Shown: positions 44,216 through 53,799, numbered from the stretch's first letter. The stretch: DNA of 64,000 nt from Phycisphaerales bacterium (GCA_014238125.1 JABABS010000011.1:1-64000), one strand, 5' to 3'. Program-made: numbers and translations. Notes: generated from the letters alone by a model not told the origin.

Positions 44216-45180
44216 AGTGCACCCTGGTTCTAATTCTTGCATGCTTGGGAACAAGGGCACTTGCTGAAACTGTCTTGTTCCGAGACGGTGCAACTCCAGT
44301 CAACTGCACTATTGTGAGTTGGAGTACAGAGGGATTGCGAATATCTAAAGATGAAATTTCAACTCAAGAAGTAATACCGTGGTATCTCATTTCAAAAGTC
44401 TCATCTGAAGAAATTGGTGTTATGTTTCAAAAATATCTCACGCGCGGCGAAATGTTGTGGCGTGCAAAGCTAAGACTTCTCAGAGGAGATATTGCATTGG
44501 CAGCGCCCCTATTTAGGGAAGTTTTTATGCAACTCAAAAATAGTGAAGGCTTGGATGCTTATCTTGCAGCGGAAGGTTTGTTGCGTTGTAACTTAGCAAC
44601 TGGGAATTTGAATGAATCTATTGCACCATGGCTCGTTGTCGTTGATCATGTTCAATCTGGCAGGACTTCACAACTAGAAGCATTGGCGCCTATTATTGAT
44701 CCGAGTACTTTACTTTGCTCACATCTTCCGCCAGTTTGGAATGCATCTTTTGTTGACAGATCCATCAATAATTTAGAACTACGGAGTGATGTCGCACAAT
44801 CATTCTATGCTATTATTTTGTCTCCTAATCTACCTACTAAACAAACACTGGATGGTCCTTCATTTTTGCAGCATATTCTTCTTTTAAAAGATGCCGAACA
44901 AAATGGTCTATCAGAATTAAAAAAATTACAACCTTGGCAACAGTGCTGGCTATTGTTTGCTGAGGCTTCTGGCTTACAAAAAAAAGGTCATGAAAACGAA
45001 GCGATGTTAAAGTTTGCGGAAGTAGTAGCAACGTACGAGACAACACAACCATGGCTTGCTGGCGCATCTCTAGCTGCTCTTTTAGAATCATTTGATCGCG
45101 CTGGGGACACAAAAATTGTAAATAATATTCAAAATGAATTTTCTAGAGTTTTACCAAATCACCCATTACGGAAGGAATAA
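44212..45180 (+). CDS. Exported unknown protein in vWA-ExbBD cluster
   Basis: The 322-residue product has a signal peptide (MKCTLVLILACLGTRALA). Right after it comes a small beta unit (VLFRDGATPVNCTIVSWSTEGLRI, then VIPWYLISKV) of the same layout as in the trypsin-like protease at 30427. The remainder is alpha-helical with a TPR-like rhythm: MLWRAKLRLLRGDIALAAPLFREV, YLAAEGLLRCNLATGNLNES, WLLFAEASGLQKKGHENEAMLKFAEV. No catalytic motif is seen. It probably works in the periplasm as a scaffold between the vWA protein and the channel encoded after it. The gap to exbB is 2 bases. Confidence 0.65.
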   Translation: MKCTLVLILACLGTRALAETVLFRDGATPVNCTIVSWSTEGLRISKDEISTQEVIPWYLISKVSSEEIGVMFQKYLTRGEMLWRAKLRLLRGDIALAAPLFREVFMQLKNSEGLDAYLAAEGLLRCNLATGNLNESIAPWLVVVDHVQSGRTSQLEALAPIIDPSTLLCSHLPPVWNASFVDRSINNLELRSDVAQSFYAIILSPNLPTKQTLDGPSFLQHILLLKDAEQNGLSELKKLQPWQQCWLLFAEASGLQKKGHENEAMLKFAEVVATYETTQPWLAGASLAALLESFDRAGDTKIVNNIQNEFSRVLPNHPLRKE

Positions 45181-45182
45181 AA

Positions 45183-45875
45183 ATGGTTGTATTGAATGTT
45201 TTATATTTCATTGGCCAAGTTTCGAAGAAGCCTGACACAACATCGTATTTAGACACTCTTTGGAAGGGCGGCCCAGTCGGTTATATCATTATGGCATTGA
45301 GCATTGTCGCACTTTCTCTTATTGTGATGCACTTTGTTCAAATCAGGCGGAAGAAATTGTTACCAGCTGAGCAACTCAGCGTACTTGAGTCATATTTAGC
45401 CGGTGGTCATGTACAGGAAGCGCTTGAGTATTGTGTTGATCCCGTCAATGATTCCTTTTTAACACGTATCCTCTCAGGAGGACTCCTTCGGTATCAACGC
45501 TCAGCATTTGGACCGTTTGAATTAAAGAACGCGCTCGAAGAAGCTGGTGAGGATCAATCAGCTCGTTTGTATCGCTCAACTGATGCACTGGGTGTGATTG
45601 GAACGATTGCCCCCTTGCTTGGACTTCTCGGTACTGTTCTTGGTATGGTTGGGGCATTTGAGACAATTGGCAAAACTTCTTCAAGCAATAATGAAATGCT
45701 TGCGACGAACATAAGCGAAGCGTTGGTTACAACTTTGCTAGGCCTCATTCTTGCAATCCCATGCGTCGCATTATTTAGTTTTTTCAGAAATCGAATCGAT
45801 GGTTTGAGTTCGGAAACAGCTGGGGAAATTGAACGTCTTGTTTTGCACCTTGAGGAATCAAGAAACGAAGACTAA
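45183..45875 (+). CDS. MotA/TolQ/ExbB-type proton channel protein
   Basis: The 230-residue product has an N-terminal membrane helix (about residues 28-52), a cytoplasmic section, and two adjacent helices at about 138-160 and 180-205 with the family pattern GVIGTIAPLLGLLGTVLGMVGAF and ISEALVTTLLGLILAIPCVALF. In ExbB/TolQ these form the pentamer that lets protons drive ExbD/TolR. It overlaps the first ExbD gene by one base (TAATG). No TonB or TolA gene occurs in the window, so what the motor drives is open. Confidence 0.9.
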   Translation: MVVLNVLYFIGQVSKKPDTTSYLDTLWKGGPVGYIIMALSIVALSLIVMHFVQIRRKKLLPAEQLSVLESYLAGGHVQEALEYCVDPVNDSFLTRILSGGLLRYQRSAFGPFELKNALEEAGEDQSARLYRSTDALGVIGTIAPLLGLLGTVLGMVGAFETIGKTSSSNNEMLATNISEALVTTLLGLILAIPCVALFSFFRNRIDGLSSETAGEIERLVLHLEESRNED

Positions 45876-46297
45876 TGCAATTTAGTAGGAAAAAATCTGA
45901 AGATACAGATTCAATTGTTGAAATGACTCCTATGATCGACATTGTTTTTTTGTTAATTATATTTTTTATGGTTGCCGCACAATTTGCTCAGCAAGCACGG
46001 TTAGAGATGCAACTTCCACAAGAAAGAGGGGAATCCCTTAAAGATTCACAGAGCACTGGCCTTGTGATTAATATTAGAAAAGATGGGGCAATTATTTTAG
46101 ATGTTGATTCGCCGCCAATTACAATTGATGCACTAGATGAAAAAATTAAATTGGCGATTTCAAGTAAAACTGCGCCATGGGAAAGTCTACTTATTCGCGC
46201 CGATCAAAATGCTTCAAGCACTACGCTCAATGAAGTCTTCAGACTTTTAAATAAACATGGTCTTTCTGCGACAAGACTTGCGACTGAGGTGCCTTGA
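45875..46297 (+). CDS. ExbD/TolR-family protein 1
   Basis: The 140-residue product has the single N-terminal membrane helix of ExbD, with the conserved Asp in TPMIDIVFLLIIFFMV that carries protons, and a periplasmic domain with LVINIRKDGAIILD and LLIRADQNASS. The C-terminal NEVFRLLNKHGL is typical. It has the standard length. It overlaps the upstream exbB-like gene by one base and the following ExbD gene by 4 bases. Confidence 0.9.
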   Translation: MQFSRKKSEDTDSIVEMTPMIDIVFLLIIFFMVAAQFAQQARLEMQLPQERGESLKDSQSTGLVINIRKDGAIILDVDSPPITIDALDEKIKLAISSKTAPWESLLIRADQNASSTTLNEVFRLLNKHGLSATRLATEVP

Positions 46298-46716
46298 TGC
46301 GATTTTCGTCGAGCCAGAAAAAACATAAGTTGAATCGCACTGCAGTTAATTTATCGAGCATGATTGATGTAACGTTTCTGCTTCTTGTTTACTTTATTGT
46401 TACGACTGTACTCGCAACACCGGAGGATTTACTTTCGCCGGCACTTAAAGTTGAGGAAGGAACATCACTTTCTATTGATGAATTAGATCCCCAAATTATT
46501 GAAATTCGATTACAAGATGGAAAGCCTTTGTACGTTATAGGTTCACACCTTTGTCCTGACCGAGAAACTCTCGCTGAAGTCCTTGCATCTTTGCCAATTG
46601 AGCCAGGACTTATTCTCCGTGTCAGTAATGGAGTTCCTGTTGGTTTTGCTGTTGCTGCGATACAGGTTGCCCGTGATGCCAACTTTGAGAAGGTGACGTA
46701 TGTTCCTGTACAGTAA
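46294..46716 (+). CDS. ExbD/TolR-family protein 2
   Basis: This second ExbD-like protein also has 140 residues, with the helix SSMIDVTFLLLVYFIVTTVL and its Asp, but a divergent periplasmic domain (IIEIRLQDGKPLYVIG, LILRVSNGVPVGFAVAAI). Two unlike ExbD proteins in a row suggest a heteromeric rotor, as in some planctomycete and myxobacterial systems. Its stop lies 17 bases into the next gene, so expression is coupled. Confidence 0.87.
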   Translation: MMRFSSSQKKHKLNRTAVNLSSMIDVTFLLLVYFIVTTVLATPEDLLSPALKVEEGTSLSIDELDPQIIEIRLQDGKPLYVIGSHLCPDRETLAEVLASLPIEPGLILRVSNGVPVGFAVAAIQVARDANFEKVTYVPVQ

Positions 46717-49210
46717 CACGTTTATTTGCTTAAAAAGAATGTATTTCGCCTTATGTTTTACAGGTTTGCTTGCAATTCCAGTTCAAGTTAAGGCTGACGA
46801 TCCAACTTCCAATTGGTTAAGCCGTATGGAATGCAATGAGTTGTTATCGTTGCATTTAGAAAACCGACTTGATATTGGTTCCGCAAAAGAACAATCTCGA
46901 GCAGCCCAAGCACTCGCTGATCTCTATGCATCGATGCTAGCAACAGCCGACGATGAGACAAGAAGTAATTTACTCGCAAACGCGAAAGCTCTTCTAACGA
47001 GAAAGCCACATTTAACAACCACAGATTTAAAATTGCAACTTCTTCGTGGAACTTATTTGTCCTCTGAACTAGTAATAGAACAATATCGTTTTAGAGTTGT
47101 TGACTTAGAATCACACGTAGTGGCCATTTCACAATTAAGAGAGGTCTATGACGGATTTGCTGATTTGCGTCCTGCACTCATGAAGGGAGTTCGTTCCTCT
47201 AGCGGTAAATCAAATTTACTTAAAGCAAGAAGTGCTGAGTTGTGTACTTCCTTACTCGCATGGTCGGGCTATTACCTAGCAAGGCATGATCATGATCCTG
47301 AAATGGCTATTCGATCAGCTGTTCTGTTTGCTGAATTACTAGGCTCTTCAAGTGCAAGTTTGCAGGAAATCTCTACGGATTTAAGTATCCATGATTACGG
47401 CGCAAGAGCGATTCTAGGCATTGGTTTATGCAAGGAAATAGCAAATGATCCTGCAGGTTCTGAGCCTTGGCTTGAATTATTAGAAATGCCAGATGTTTGG
47501 TCAGAAGTCAGGAAACAAATCCCGCTTTGGAGATTACATATTCTCATTGACTCAAAGAAATGGGGCGAGGTTTTATCTTTGCTAGATGAAGAAAATACAA
47601 GTAGTGGCCTGAGAGATTTTTGGCTACTTTTAATTGCTTCACGGGCTTTAGAAGATGCTTCTAATATCAATGCGCAAATTGTTTCAGCAACTGCAATAGA
47701 GAAGTTAGTCCAATTGGGTCAGCTGAATATGGTGAGTAGATTAGTCGATCGCTTCGGGCAACAAATTCTTAACGAAACTGATTTTGTAGGAAAGTATATT
47801 CTTGCAGATTTGCAGTTTCAACAGTTACGTGTATCTTGGAATGAAGTATTCCCAAGTGATAATCCAGAAATTCAAAGTACGTTTTCTATTGTTTCAAATT
47901 TACTTCTTGCGGCGATTTCATCGAGTGATGCGAATGAATTTCCTTTTGCAAAATCAAACTGCCAATTCCTGCTTGCGCACTCACAATATCAAGCTACTAA
48001 TTTTAACGATGCTGCTATTACTTTTTATGGACTAGCTGTAGGTCCGAGGATGGAAGAAGCACTTTGGATGTCAATTGTATGTTTGAATTATATTAAGGCA
48101 AGGACATACGAACAAAACGAAATGAGAGATCTTGCAATAGAGGAATATATTTCTGCTTTTCCTTCTTCTGAAAGAGCTCGCCAATTGATCGTCCATCGAT
48201 CTTTTGATGAGAATCAAGATAACCGCAGTATAAATGAATTGCTTTCAATTCCGTACGACGATCCAATTTACGACAAGGCTAGGCGTAGAGCAGAAGATTT
48301 GTTGTATATGGCCTGGAGAAATGCATCACTAAAAGAAAAGGTTGCTGCTGGAAATCAATATTTAGAAATAGCTAGGCCCTTGTTATTTGTAGATGCTAGC
48401 TCTTCTGATGTAGATATCAACAAAACCATAAAAAGGTCAAGGCGAATTCTTGATGTCGCACTCCACAATGATGTCCGTCGTGTTCTTGCGGCAGAAAATG
48501 TATTTAAGATAATTGAAATATATGAAATACAAGAGCAAGAAGTACGAAATGAGTTTGCGTATAGACGATTACAGTTGCACCTGCTCAAGGATGAATTGGA
48601 AAACGCGATCACTGTTGCAATGGCACTGTATGGTAAGTTCCCCGAGTCAACATGGAATGAACATGCTGCAGTTTCAATAATAAACGCGATGCGTGGAGTA
48701 ACACTGAGTCAGAAAAATGATTTTAGAGAGCGATATTTTGATCTAGTGTTCGCGTATTTAAACACTCGCAGCGATGAACAACTCTCTTCTTCTTCACTTT
48801 TTTCACTCGGAATTGAAGCTGTAGAGGATGGTTTTATCTTAGTAAAAGAACGCAATTCGCATGCTTTTACTGTGAAAGTTTTGCAGTTAGTGCGTAGATT
48901 ATTAACTTTATATCCTAAGAATCGTTCCTTGCTGCGTTTTGCTGCAAATCTTGAAGAGGATGCTGGCGATATCCAAATTTCTTTAGAGCATTGGAAAAGA
49001 TTGAGTGACGGACTGCCCAGCGGCACAGTGGAATGGTTTGAAGCTAGGTACAGATTTATTTTATTACTTGTTGAAACTAATATAACACTTGCTGACAAAC
49101 TATTCGCACAACATCTTGCTCTCTATCCTGAATATGCAATATCGCCTTTAGATATTCAATTTAGAGAATTGGAACGTCTTATTTCACGAACTCTTTTGGA
49201 GAATGATTAG
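46700..49210 (+). CDS. Large exported helical-repeat protein in vWA-ExbBD cluster
   Basis: The 836-residue product is not recognised. A GAAGG site 6-10 bases before the ATG at 46700 supports this start; the N-terminal hydrophobic stretch YFALCFTGLLAIPVQVKA looks like a signal peptide cleaved near residue 33. An in-frame ATG at 46739 is the alternative. The mature part is almost all helical with TPR-like segments (AQALADLYASMLATADDETRS, ALWMSIVCLNYIKARTYE, RLQLHLLKDELENAITVAM, RRLLTLYPKNRSLLRFAANL). It probably forms a solenoid in the periplasm binding other envelope parts. Confidence 0.7.
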   Translation: MFLYSNTFICLKRMYFALCFTGLLAIPVQVKADDPTSNWLSRMECNELLSLHLENRLDIGSAKEQSRAAQALADLYASMLATADDETRSNLLANAKALLTRKPHLTTTDLKLQLLRGTYLSSELVIEQYRFRVVDLESHVVAISQLREVYDGFADLRPALMKGVRSSSGKSNLLKARSAELCTSLLAWSGYYLARHDHDPEMAIRSAVLFAELLGSSSASLQEISTDLSIHDYGARAILGIGLCKEIANDPAGSEPWLELLEMPDVWSEVRKQIPLWRLHILIDSKKWGEVLSLLDEENTSSGLRDFWLLLIASRALEDASNINAQIVSATAIEKLVQLGQLNMVSRLVDRFGQQILNETDFVGKYILADLQFQQLRVSWNEVFPSDNPEIQSTFSIVSNLLLAAISSSDANEFPFAKSNCQFLLAHSQYQATNFNDAAITFYGLAVGPRMEEALWMSIVCLNYIKARTYEQNEMRDLAIEEYISAFPSSERARQLIVHRSFDENQDNRSINELLSIPYDDPIYDKARRRAEDLLYMAWRNASLKEKVAAGNQYLEIARPLLFVDASSSDVDINKTIKRSRRILDVALHNDVRRVLAAENVFKIIEIYEIQEQEVRNEFAYRRLQLHLLKDELENAITVAMALYGKFPESTWNEHAAVSIINAMRGVTLSQKNDFRERYFDLVFAYLNTRSDEQLSSSSLFSLGIEAVEDGFILVKERNSHAFTVKVLQLVRRLLTLYPKNRSLLRFAANLEEDAGDIQISLEHWKRLSDGLPSGTVEWFEARYRFILLLVETNITLADKLFAQHLALYPEYAISPLDIQFRELERLISRTLLEND

Positions 49211-49212
49211 CA

Positions 49213-51963
49213 ATGGAAATAGATCGTGCTATTTTTCTAATCCTTGGAATTCGTAACACTCAAACTCCCGAACAGTTACTTGGAATTCCAAAATGGAATG
49301 GAAGCCCAGCTTCACTTGAATCTGCAATTAGAACAAGAGTTGCACAAATATTATCCCATCCGATGAAGCATTCCGAAGAAGCAAAACTCGTTCGGCAAGC
49401 TATCAAGGAAGCGGGCAAACTTCTTCGCAATCAGTGTAAGACTTATACAAAAGAATTCCAACCTAAAAAAGAGCACTCACACGAAATGACTAAGCTTGAT
49501 CGCTCAATTATTGCTGTTTTAGTTTCTGAAGGTGGCTGGAACCGAAAAAGTAGAGCACGTCTTGTTGCAGTCGCTGCTGCTTATGGATTAACCGTTGGAG
49601 GTCTACTTCGCATTCTTACTGCGCTTGCTGATTCTTCAAGAACTGGCAGCGGTCCTCTTTCGCAACAAGAAAGAAGCGAAAATATGCCAGATAGATCTTG
49701 GGCTACGTTGCCTATCTCTGAAAATAAACAGAGTGTTGTAGATGATTTAATGGATGAAATTGCTAATCGGTTTTTACCAGAACTAAAAGAATACTCAACA
49801 GTTGGAACTATTAAATTATCTGCTCTTTTTGGTTTGCTCACAATTCTTGCGATTGTCCTTGGATTACTCCTTATCAACAGAGCTGATGAATTTGCTCTCA
49901 AAGTCGTTGATGCCGGTGCAGTTCCAGCAGTAACAATTGCTTCTGAAACATCAAAACCGGTGAATATGTCATTTCACAACCCTAGTTTTGAGTTATACCC
50001 ATCTTTTGATGAAGTAATTTTCACTGAAGAAATAGGATCTCTTGTAGACAACGCTCCTCAATTGCCAAATTTACTACGCAATATTTATCAGCAAATTGGC
50101 AGCGCTGCTGCTCAAGGAATGTTTGTTGAGAATAAGTTATTAGAGGACTGGAATAATTCCATTCATGTTATTTCCTCAATTTGGCCATTTCTAGATACAC
50201 CACTTCAAGAAGAAATAGGCAAATTGATTCAAGAATGTGTTTCTATTTCTCCCCAAGTAGAAGGTCTCTCAGCAAAACTCCTCTTGTCATTGGACATTGC
50301 AGTTAAAACAAACACGTTGGATGCTAATGCTTTTAAAAAACCTTGGGCAGTCGGAGAACTGTCCCGCTTGGCATGTTCAGATTCCTTAATTTCGTCATTA
50401 ACAGCATTAGTTAAAAAAACCGCATACTCATATCCCCTTGATTGTGATGTCTATGAAACAAGACGGCAAGTCATTCGACTTATTGCAATAGATCTAATGA
50501 GAATGACGGAACTTGAAACTCACAGTTTACTTCTCTGGGAGCAATGGTTGGCTATGGTTGATAGAGAGGATAGTCTGGAAGCTCGAACTGCTTTAAAATT
50601 AGATGTAATACAAATTATTCTACAAAACTCAGTAGATTTGACTAGAAATAGTAATACCAGAAAAGTACTTGGCCGCCTAGTTCAAGAAATAGATTGGGTT
50701 CGTAGTGATCAAGCTCGTGTATTACTGTTAGATATCTACTTAGATAAAACTATTACAACTGTTGACGTTTGGGCTATCTCAAATATGCTTGTTGATTTAC
50801 ATGCAGTGCCTTGGTTTTTATCAAAACATGCAATACAACTCGATGATAATTTTGTTAAAAGAGAACAAGTTGCTACTGAACTCCATGGATTATGGCCTAC
50901 AATTGAAACGCCAACAACGGCGGTACATTCACTTGTGTTGCCTGCTGGATACGACCCCGCACTTGTTGATGTATGGATTGAACTTTCCCTCTTCAGTGAA
51001 GACATGACACATCCACCCGCTGAACGTTTTTTGCATGCAAGAAAGTTAAACGAAATAGCTGCCTCGCTTTGGGTTGGCAGACCAAGCCGGGCATGGGAAT
51101 TGATTGACAACCTTGATCAAACAACTTTTTACGAGGAACTCGCTGATCTATCACGTGGTGGACGCAGTAAAGGAGAGTTGGTGAGGCGTTTTCCAAATAC
51201 TAATCGTAATGAAGATGAGATGTTAGAACTTCTTAATTTTGTACGGAGTGCCCAGTATGACAATTTGCATCCTAGAGATGCAGCGATCGTCGCAAGAACA
51301 GCGCTTTTTTATCGAGATGCAGGTATTAGGCAAGAAGCGGTGTTACTCATTTGTGAACAATTTTCAAACAGCGCAGTGGTTGCTGAAGCAATTGTAAATG
51401 TTTTTACACCGAATGCCAAAACTGAACAAATAGAAGCTTTAGTTGCATTTTTAACAGATGATATTTTGCCGCCTAGACATTATCAAACTTGGATTACTGC
51501 GGCAAGAAGAGCTCTTATCCAACACGCCCTTACTGCGGGAAAAACGAATTTAGTTGGTCTTAATGAAGCTGCAGCGTCCGCAAGTGTTTCAGCATTGGGG
51601 GAAGCGCTTCTAGTGGATCCAAGCCGACTGCGACCAACTCATGAAGTAGGTGTGGCTGATTCTTATCATCTTCTTCTTGAATCATGGCGAATGAAATTAG
51701 GTGCAAGTTACACTCGTACAATGCATCACACGGCTGGAGTCTTAGAGCTTCAACTGCAACAACAATTAGAATACTTGCGTTTGATCCAGCAACTTGAATT
51801 AGTGTGGACAGGGGAACTATCACACATTGACGACATTTTTCCCATCAGCAAGGCTACAACACTTCTCGAACAAATCAGTCAAGCTGAATTTGCAAGTTTG
51901 CAAGTATGGAAACGCATGCTTACACTTGCGAATAAAGAAGCTGCAGGAGACTCCCAACAATGA
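49213..51963 (+). CDS. Large membrane protein with J-like N terminus in vWA-ExbBD cluster
   Basis: The 916-residue product has a soluble N-terminal part: first about 80 residues (LLGIPKWNGSPASLESAIRT, EAKLVRQAIKEAGKLLRNQ) have the helical rhythm of a J domain but no HPD tripeptide. Then a helix-rich segment (IIAVLVSEGGWNRKSRARLVAVAAAYG), a membrane helix at about 200-222 and a long C-terminal part (about 690 residues) of HEAT- or TPR-like helices. With the N terminus in the cytoplasm the large domain would be periplasmic. It starts 2 bases after the preceding gene and overlaps the next by 4. No homology is recognised. Confidence 0.7.
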   Translation: MEIDRAIFLILGIRNTQTPEQLLGIPKWNGSPASLESAIRTRVAQILSHPMKHSEEAKLVRQAIKEAGKLLRNQCKTYTKEFQPKKEHSHEMTKLDRSIIAVLVSEGGWNRKSRARLVAVAAAYGLTVGGLLRILTALADSSRTGSGPLSQQERSENMPDRSWATLPISENKQSVVDDLMDEIANRFLPELKEYSTVGTIKLSALFGLLTILAIVLGLLLINRADEFALKVVDAGAVPAVTIASETSKPVNMSFHNPSFELYPSFDEVIFTEEIGSLVDNAPQLPNLLRNIYQQIGSAAAQGMFVENKLLEDWNNSIHVISSIWPFLDTPLQEEIGKLIQECVSISPQVEGLSAKLLLSLDIAVKTNTLDANAFKKPWAVGELSRLACSDSLISSLTALVKKTAYSYPLDCDVYETRRQVIRLIAIDLMRMTELETHSLLLWEQWLAMVDREDSLEARTALKLDVIQIILQNSVDLTRNSNTRKVLGRLVQEIDWVRSDQARVLLLDIYLDKTITTVDVWAISNMLVDLHAVPWFLSKHAIQLDDNFVKREQVATELHGLWPTIETPTTAVHSLVLPAGYDPALVDVWIELSLFSEDMTHPPAERFLHARKLNEIAASLWVGRPSRAWELIDNLDQTTFYEELADLSRGGRSKGELVRRFPNTNRNEDEMLELLNFVRSAQYDNLHPRDAAIVARTALFYRDAGIRQEAVLLICEQFSNSAVVAEAIVNVFTPNAKTEQIEALVAFLTDDILPPRHYQTWITAARRALIQHALTAGKTNLVGLNEAAASASVSALGEALLVDPSRLRPTHEVGVADSYHLLLESWRMKLGASYTRTMHHTAGVLELQLQQQLEYLRLIQQLELVWTGELSHIDDIFPISKATTLLEQISQAEFASLQVWKRMLTLANKEAAGDSQQ

Positions 51964-52661
51964 TCAATTATTCATTTTTATGTGTAATCACACTCTTTTG
52001 TTTAACTTCGTATGATCCTGCAACACCAACTCTTGATGGTACTGATGGATTGGCCTACATTGAAATGGCGGAAGATATTCTTGCTTCTGGTAAAAGTGAG
52101 CGTGGTATCGCTTTTGCTAGAAAATGCTACGTACTCTCTGCAATAGTGGATCCAGAATTGAAGAGGTCCGCCATACTTGGCTTGATTGAAATTGATAATA
52201 ATGAACAACGCTCAGCGCAATTGTTAGCATCCCTTCCTTCTGGCAAATTACTTTTGGGTGAAGTCGTTGTCCACGTAGATGCGGTAAGACCAATTGCTAC
52301 ACCCAAGGCAGTTATCTCCGCTTGTAAAGAAGTGCAAAATCTGAGAATTTTAGATAAAATACAATTAACTGAAAGAGACGATAAGCGTATTGAGTTATTG
52401 CGGTTTGCTTCATTATCACTGCCAAGTACACTTCGGAAAGTACTACTAGAAGGCGGAAAAGTATCGCGAAACAAGCATGTTGTTAGTGATTCTCTAAAGG
52501 CAGAGTTGAAATTACTCGGAGGAACAACGCAGTGGTCAGCAGCGGTTCTCGTCGAGGGAAATATACCCCTAAATGTTTCGGGAACAGTTGACTTGGCAGC
52601 GTTGATGGGTATAGACGCTTCAACATCTATTTTTGAGAACGGTAAATGGCGTACGCCTTAG
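51960..52661 (+). CDS. Exported unknown protein ending the vWA-ExbBD cluster
   Basis: The 233-residue product has a hydrophobic N-terminal segment (NYSFLCVITLFCLTSYDP) that fits a signal peptide, and a helical body (YIEMAEDILASGKSERGIAFARK, SAILGLIEIDNNEQRSAQLL) resembling one or two TPR units, then mixed alpha/beta sequence with a C-terminal hydrophobic VSGTVDLAALMGIDAS. It is not recognised. The start overlaps the end of the 916-residue gene by 4 bases. It is the last gene of the cluster; the next gene converges 5 bases later. Confidence 0.65.
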   Translation: MINYSFLCVITLFCLTSYDPATPTLDGTDGLAYIEMAEDILASGKSERGIAFARKCYVLSAIVDPELKRSAILGLIEIDNNEQRSAQLLASLPSGKLLLGEVVVHVDAVRPIATPKAVISACKEVQNLRILDKIQLTERDDKRIELLRFASLSLPSTLRKVLLEGGKVSRNKHVVSDSLKAELKLLGGTTQWSAAVLVEGNIPLNVSGTVDLAALMGIDASTSIFENGKWRTP

Positions 52662-52666
52662 ACCCT

Positions 52667-53119
52667 TTAAGTATCTTTAAAGATAAAGTTATATTTACTT
52701 TTAAGTACAGGCATTACATCCTCAACAGCATTAGGGGTGGGGATAAGCCAGTACGCCCAATTTGTATCGTGTGGAGGCATCGCTAGTTCTAAACCATCTC
52801 GGACAAACCGCTTGAGACGACGGGTTGAGAGTTGATCAATAAACTCATGCGATAATTGAGATGCGATCATTATGTCTTCTGGAGAAGGGACAATAATCGC
52901 TAGGGGGTCATCACTGCCTTTTGGGAAGAAAGCAACAGCCCAAAACCAAGCTTCTCCATACCAGTGTGGGCGAGTTTCAAAATCGCCGAGAGCTTCAACT
53001 TTGGTTATTGTTTTGTCAAATGCTTTTTTGGCATCGTTAATGACGAGTTTTCGTAGATCATCGATCTTCGGTGTATTGAACTCATCGGTCCATTTGGATG
53101 GTGGGGCATATTTTGGCAT
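52667..53119 (-). CDS. Small soluble unknown protein
   Basis: The 150-residue protein has no signal peptide or membrane helix and matches no family I know. It is rich in Trp and aromatic residues (HWYGEAWFWAVAFF, NWAYWLIPTPNAV), with a run SHEFIDQLSTRRLKRFVRDGLELA in the middle. The sequence looks like a single compact alpha/beta domain. It is divergent from the response regulator gene, with 33 bases between the two likely starts, and shares its 3' region tail to tail with the cluster above. Confidence 0.6.
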   Translation of the reverse strand: MPKYAPPSKWTDEFNTPKIDDLRKLVINDAKKAFDKTITKVEALGDFETRPHWYGEAWFWAVAFFPKGSDDPLAIIVPSPEDIMIASQLSHEFIDQLSTRRLKRFVRDGLELAMPPHDTNWAYWLIPTPNAVEDVMPVLKSKYNFIFKDT

Positions 53120-53152
53120 AGAGTACCTCTAGTGTGCGGTGTAGAATCTACC

Positions 53153-53617
53153 ATGATAGCATACGCACGAAGGACATTACAAGTGACTGACTCTACTCCA
53201 CAATCTGACGTTGATTTTTCCGCATCCACTATTCTGCTTGTTGACGATAATGTTCAAAATCTTGAGCTAATGCAAGCTTTTCTAGAGGAATTGCCATGTA
53301 CGATTCAAACTGCTTCCGACGGCATTGAGGCAATAGAAAAGATAGAACACAACGTACCCGATCTTCTGATACTTGACGTCATGATGCCTCGAATGAGCGG
53401 ATTTGAAGTTTGCCAGAAGGTAAAGTCACAGCCATCGACTCGAGATATCATTGTTATCATGGTGACAGCACTCAACGAAGTGAGTGATTACGAACGAGCC
53501 GTTGAGTGTGGCACAGATGAATTTATCACGAAGCCCGTCAACAAACTTGAGTTGCTCACTCGAGTTCGCACACTCTTAGAACTTGCAGCGGTAAAGCAGG
53601 GTTTTAAAGGTGAGTAG
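53153..53617 (+). CDS. Single-domain response regulator
   Basis: The 154-residue protein is a CheY-like receiver domain with nothing attached: TILLVDDNVQNLEL with the acidic pair, LLILDVMMPRMSGFEV with the phospho-Asp, VIMVTALNE with the Thr, and ITKPVNKLELL with the Lys. A GTG at 53183 would give a 144-residue form that starts nearer the domain, and an ATG at 53132 a longer one; the choice is uncertain. The cognate kinase is not in the window. The gene stands alone, with no output domain and no neighbour in the same direction. Confidence 0.87.
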   Translation: MIAYARRTLQVTDSTPQSDVDFSASTILLVDDNVQNLELMQAFLEELPCTIQTASDGIEAIEKIEHNVPDLLILDVMMPRMSGFEVCQKVKSQPSTRDIIVIMVTALNEVSDYERAVECGTDEFITKPVNKLELLTRVRTLLELAAVKQGFKGE

Positions 53618-53799
53618 AGTAGTTTAGATTTGGACTTCATTGTCAACCTCCCAAAGATCTTCAAATTCTACTTCACTTGTACTTCTTAGTGAGCTACGCA
53701 CCTTTAAAGTGATTCTTTGATCTATTGTCTAAAATATTCGCCTTTTTTCGTGATATTTTTATAATGTACCGAGTACAGGATCCAATATCCCTAACTAAA

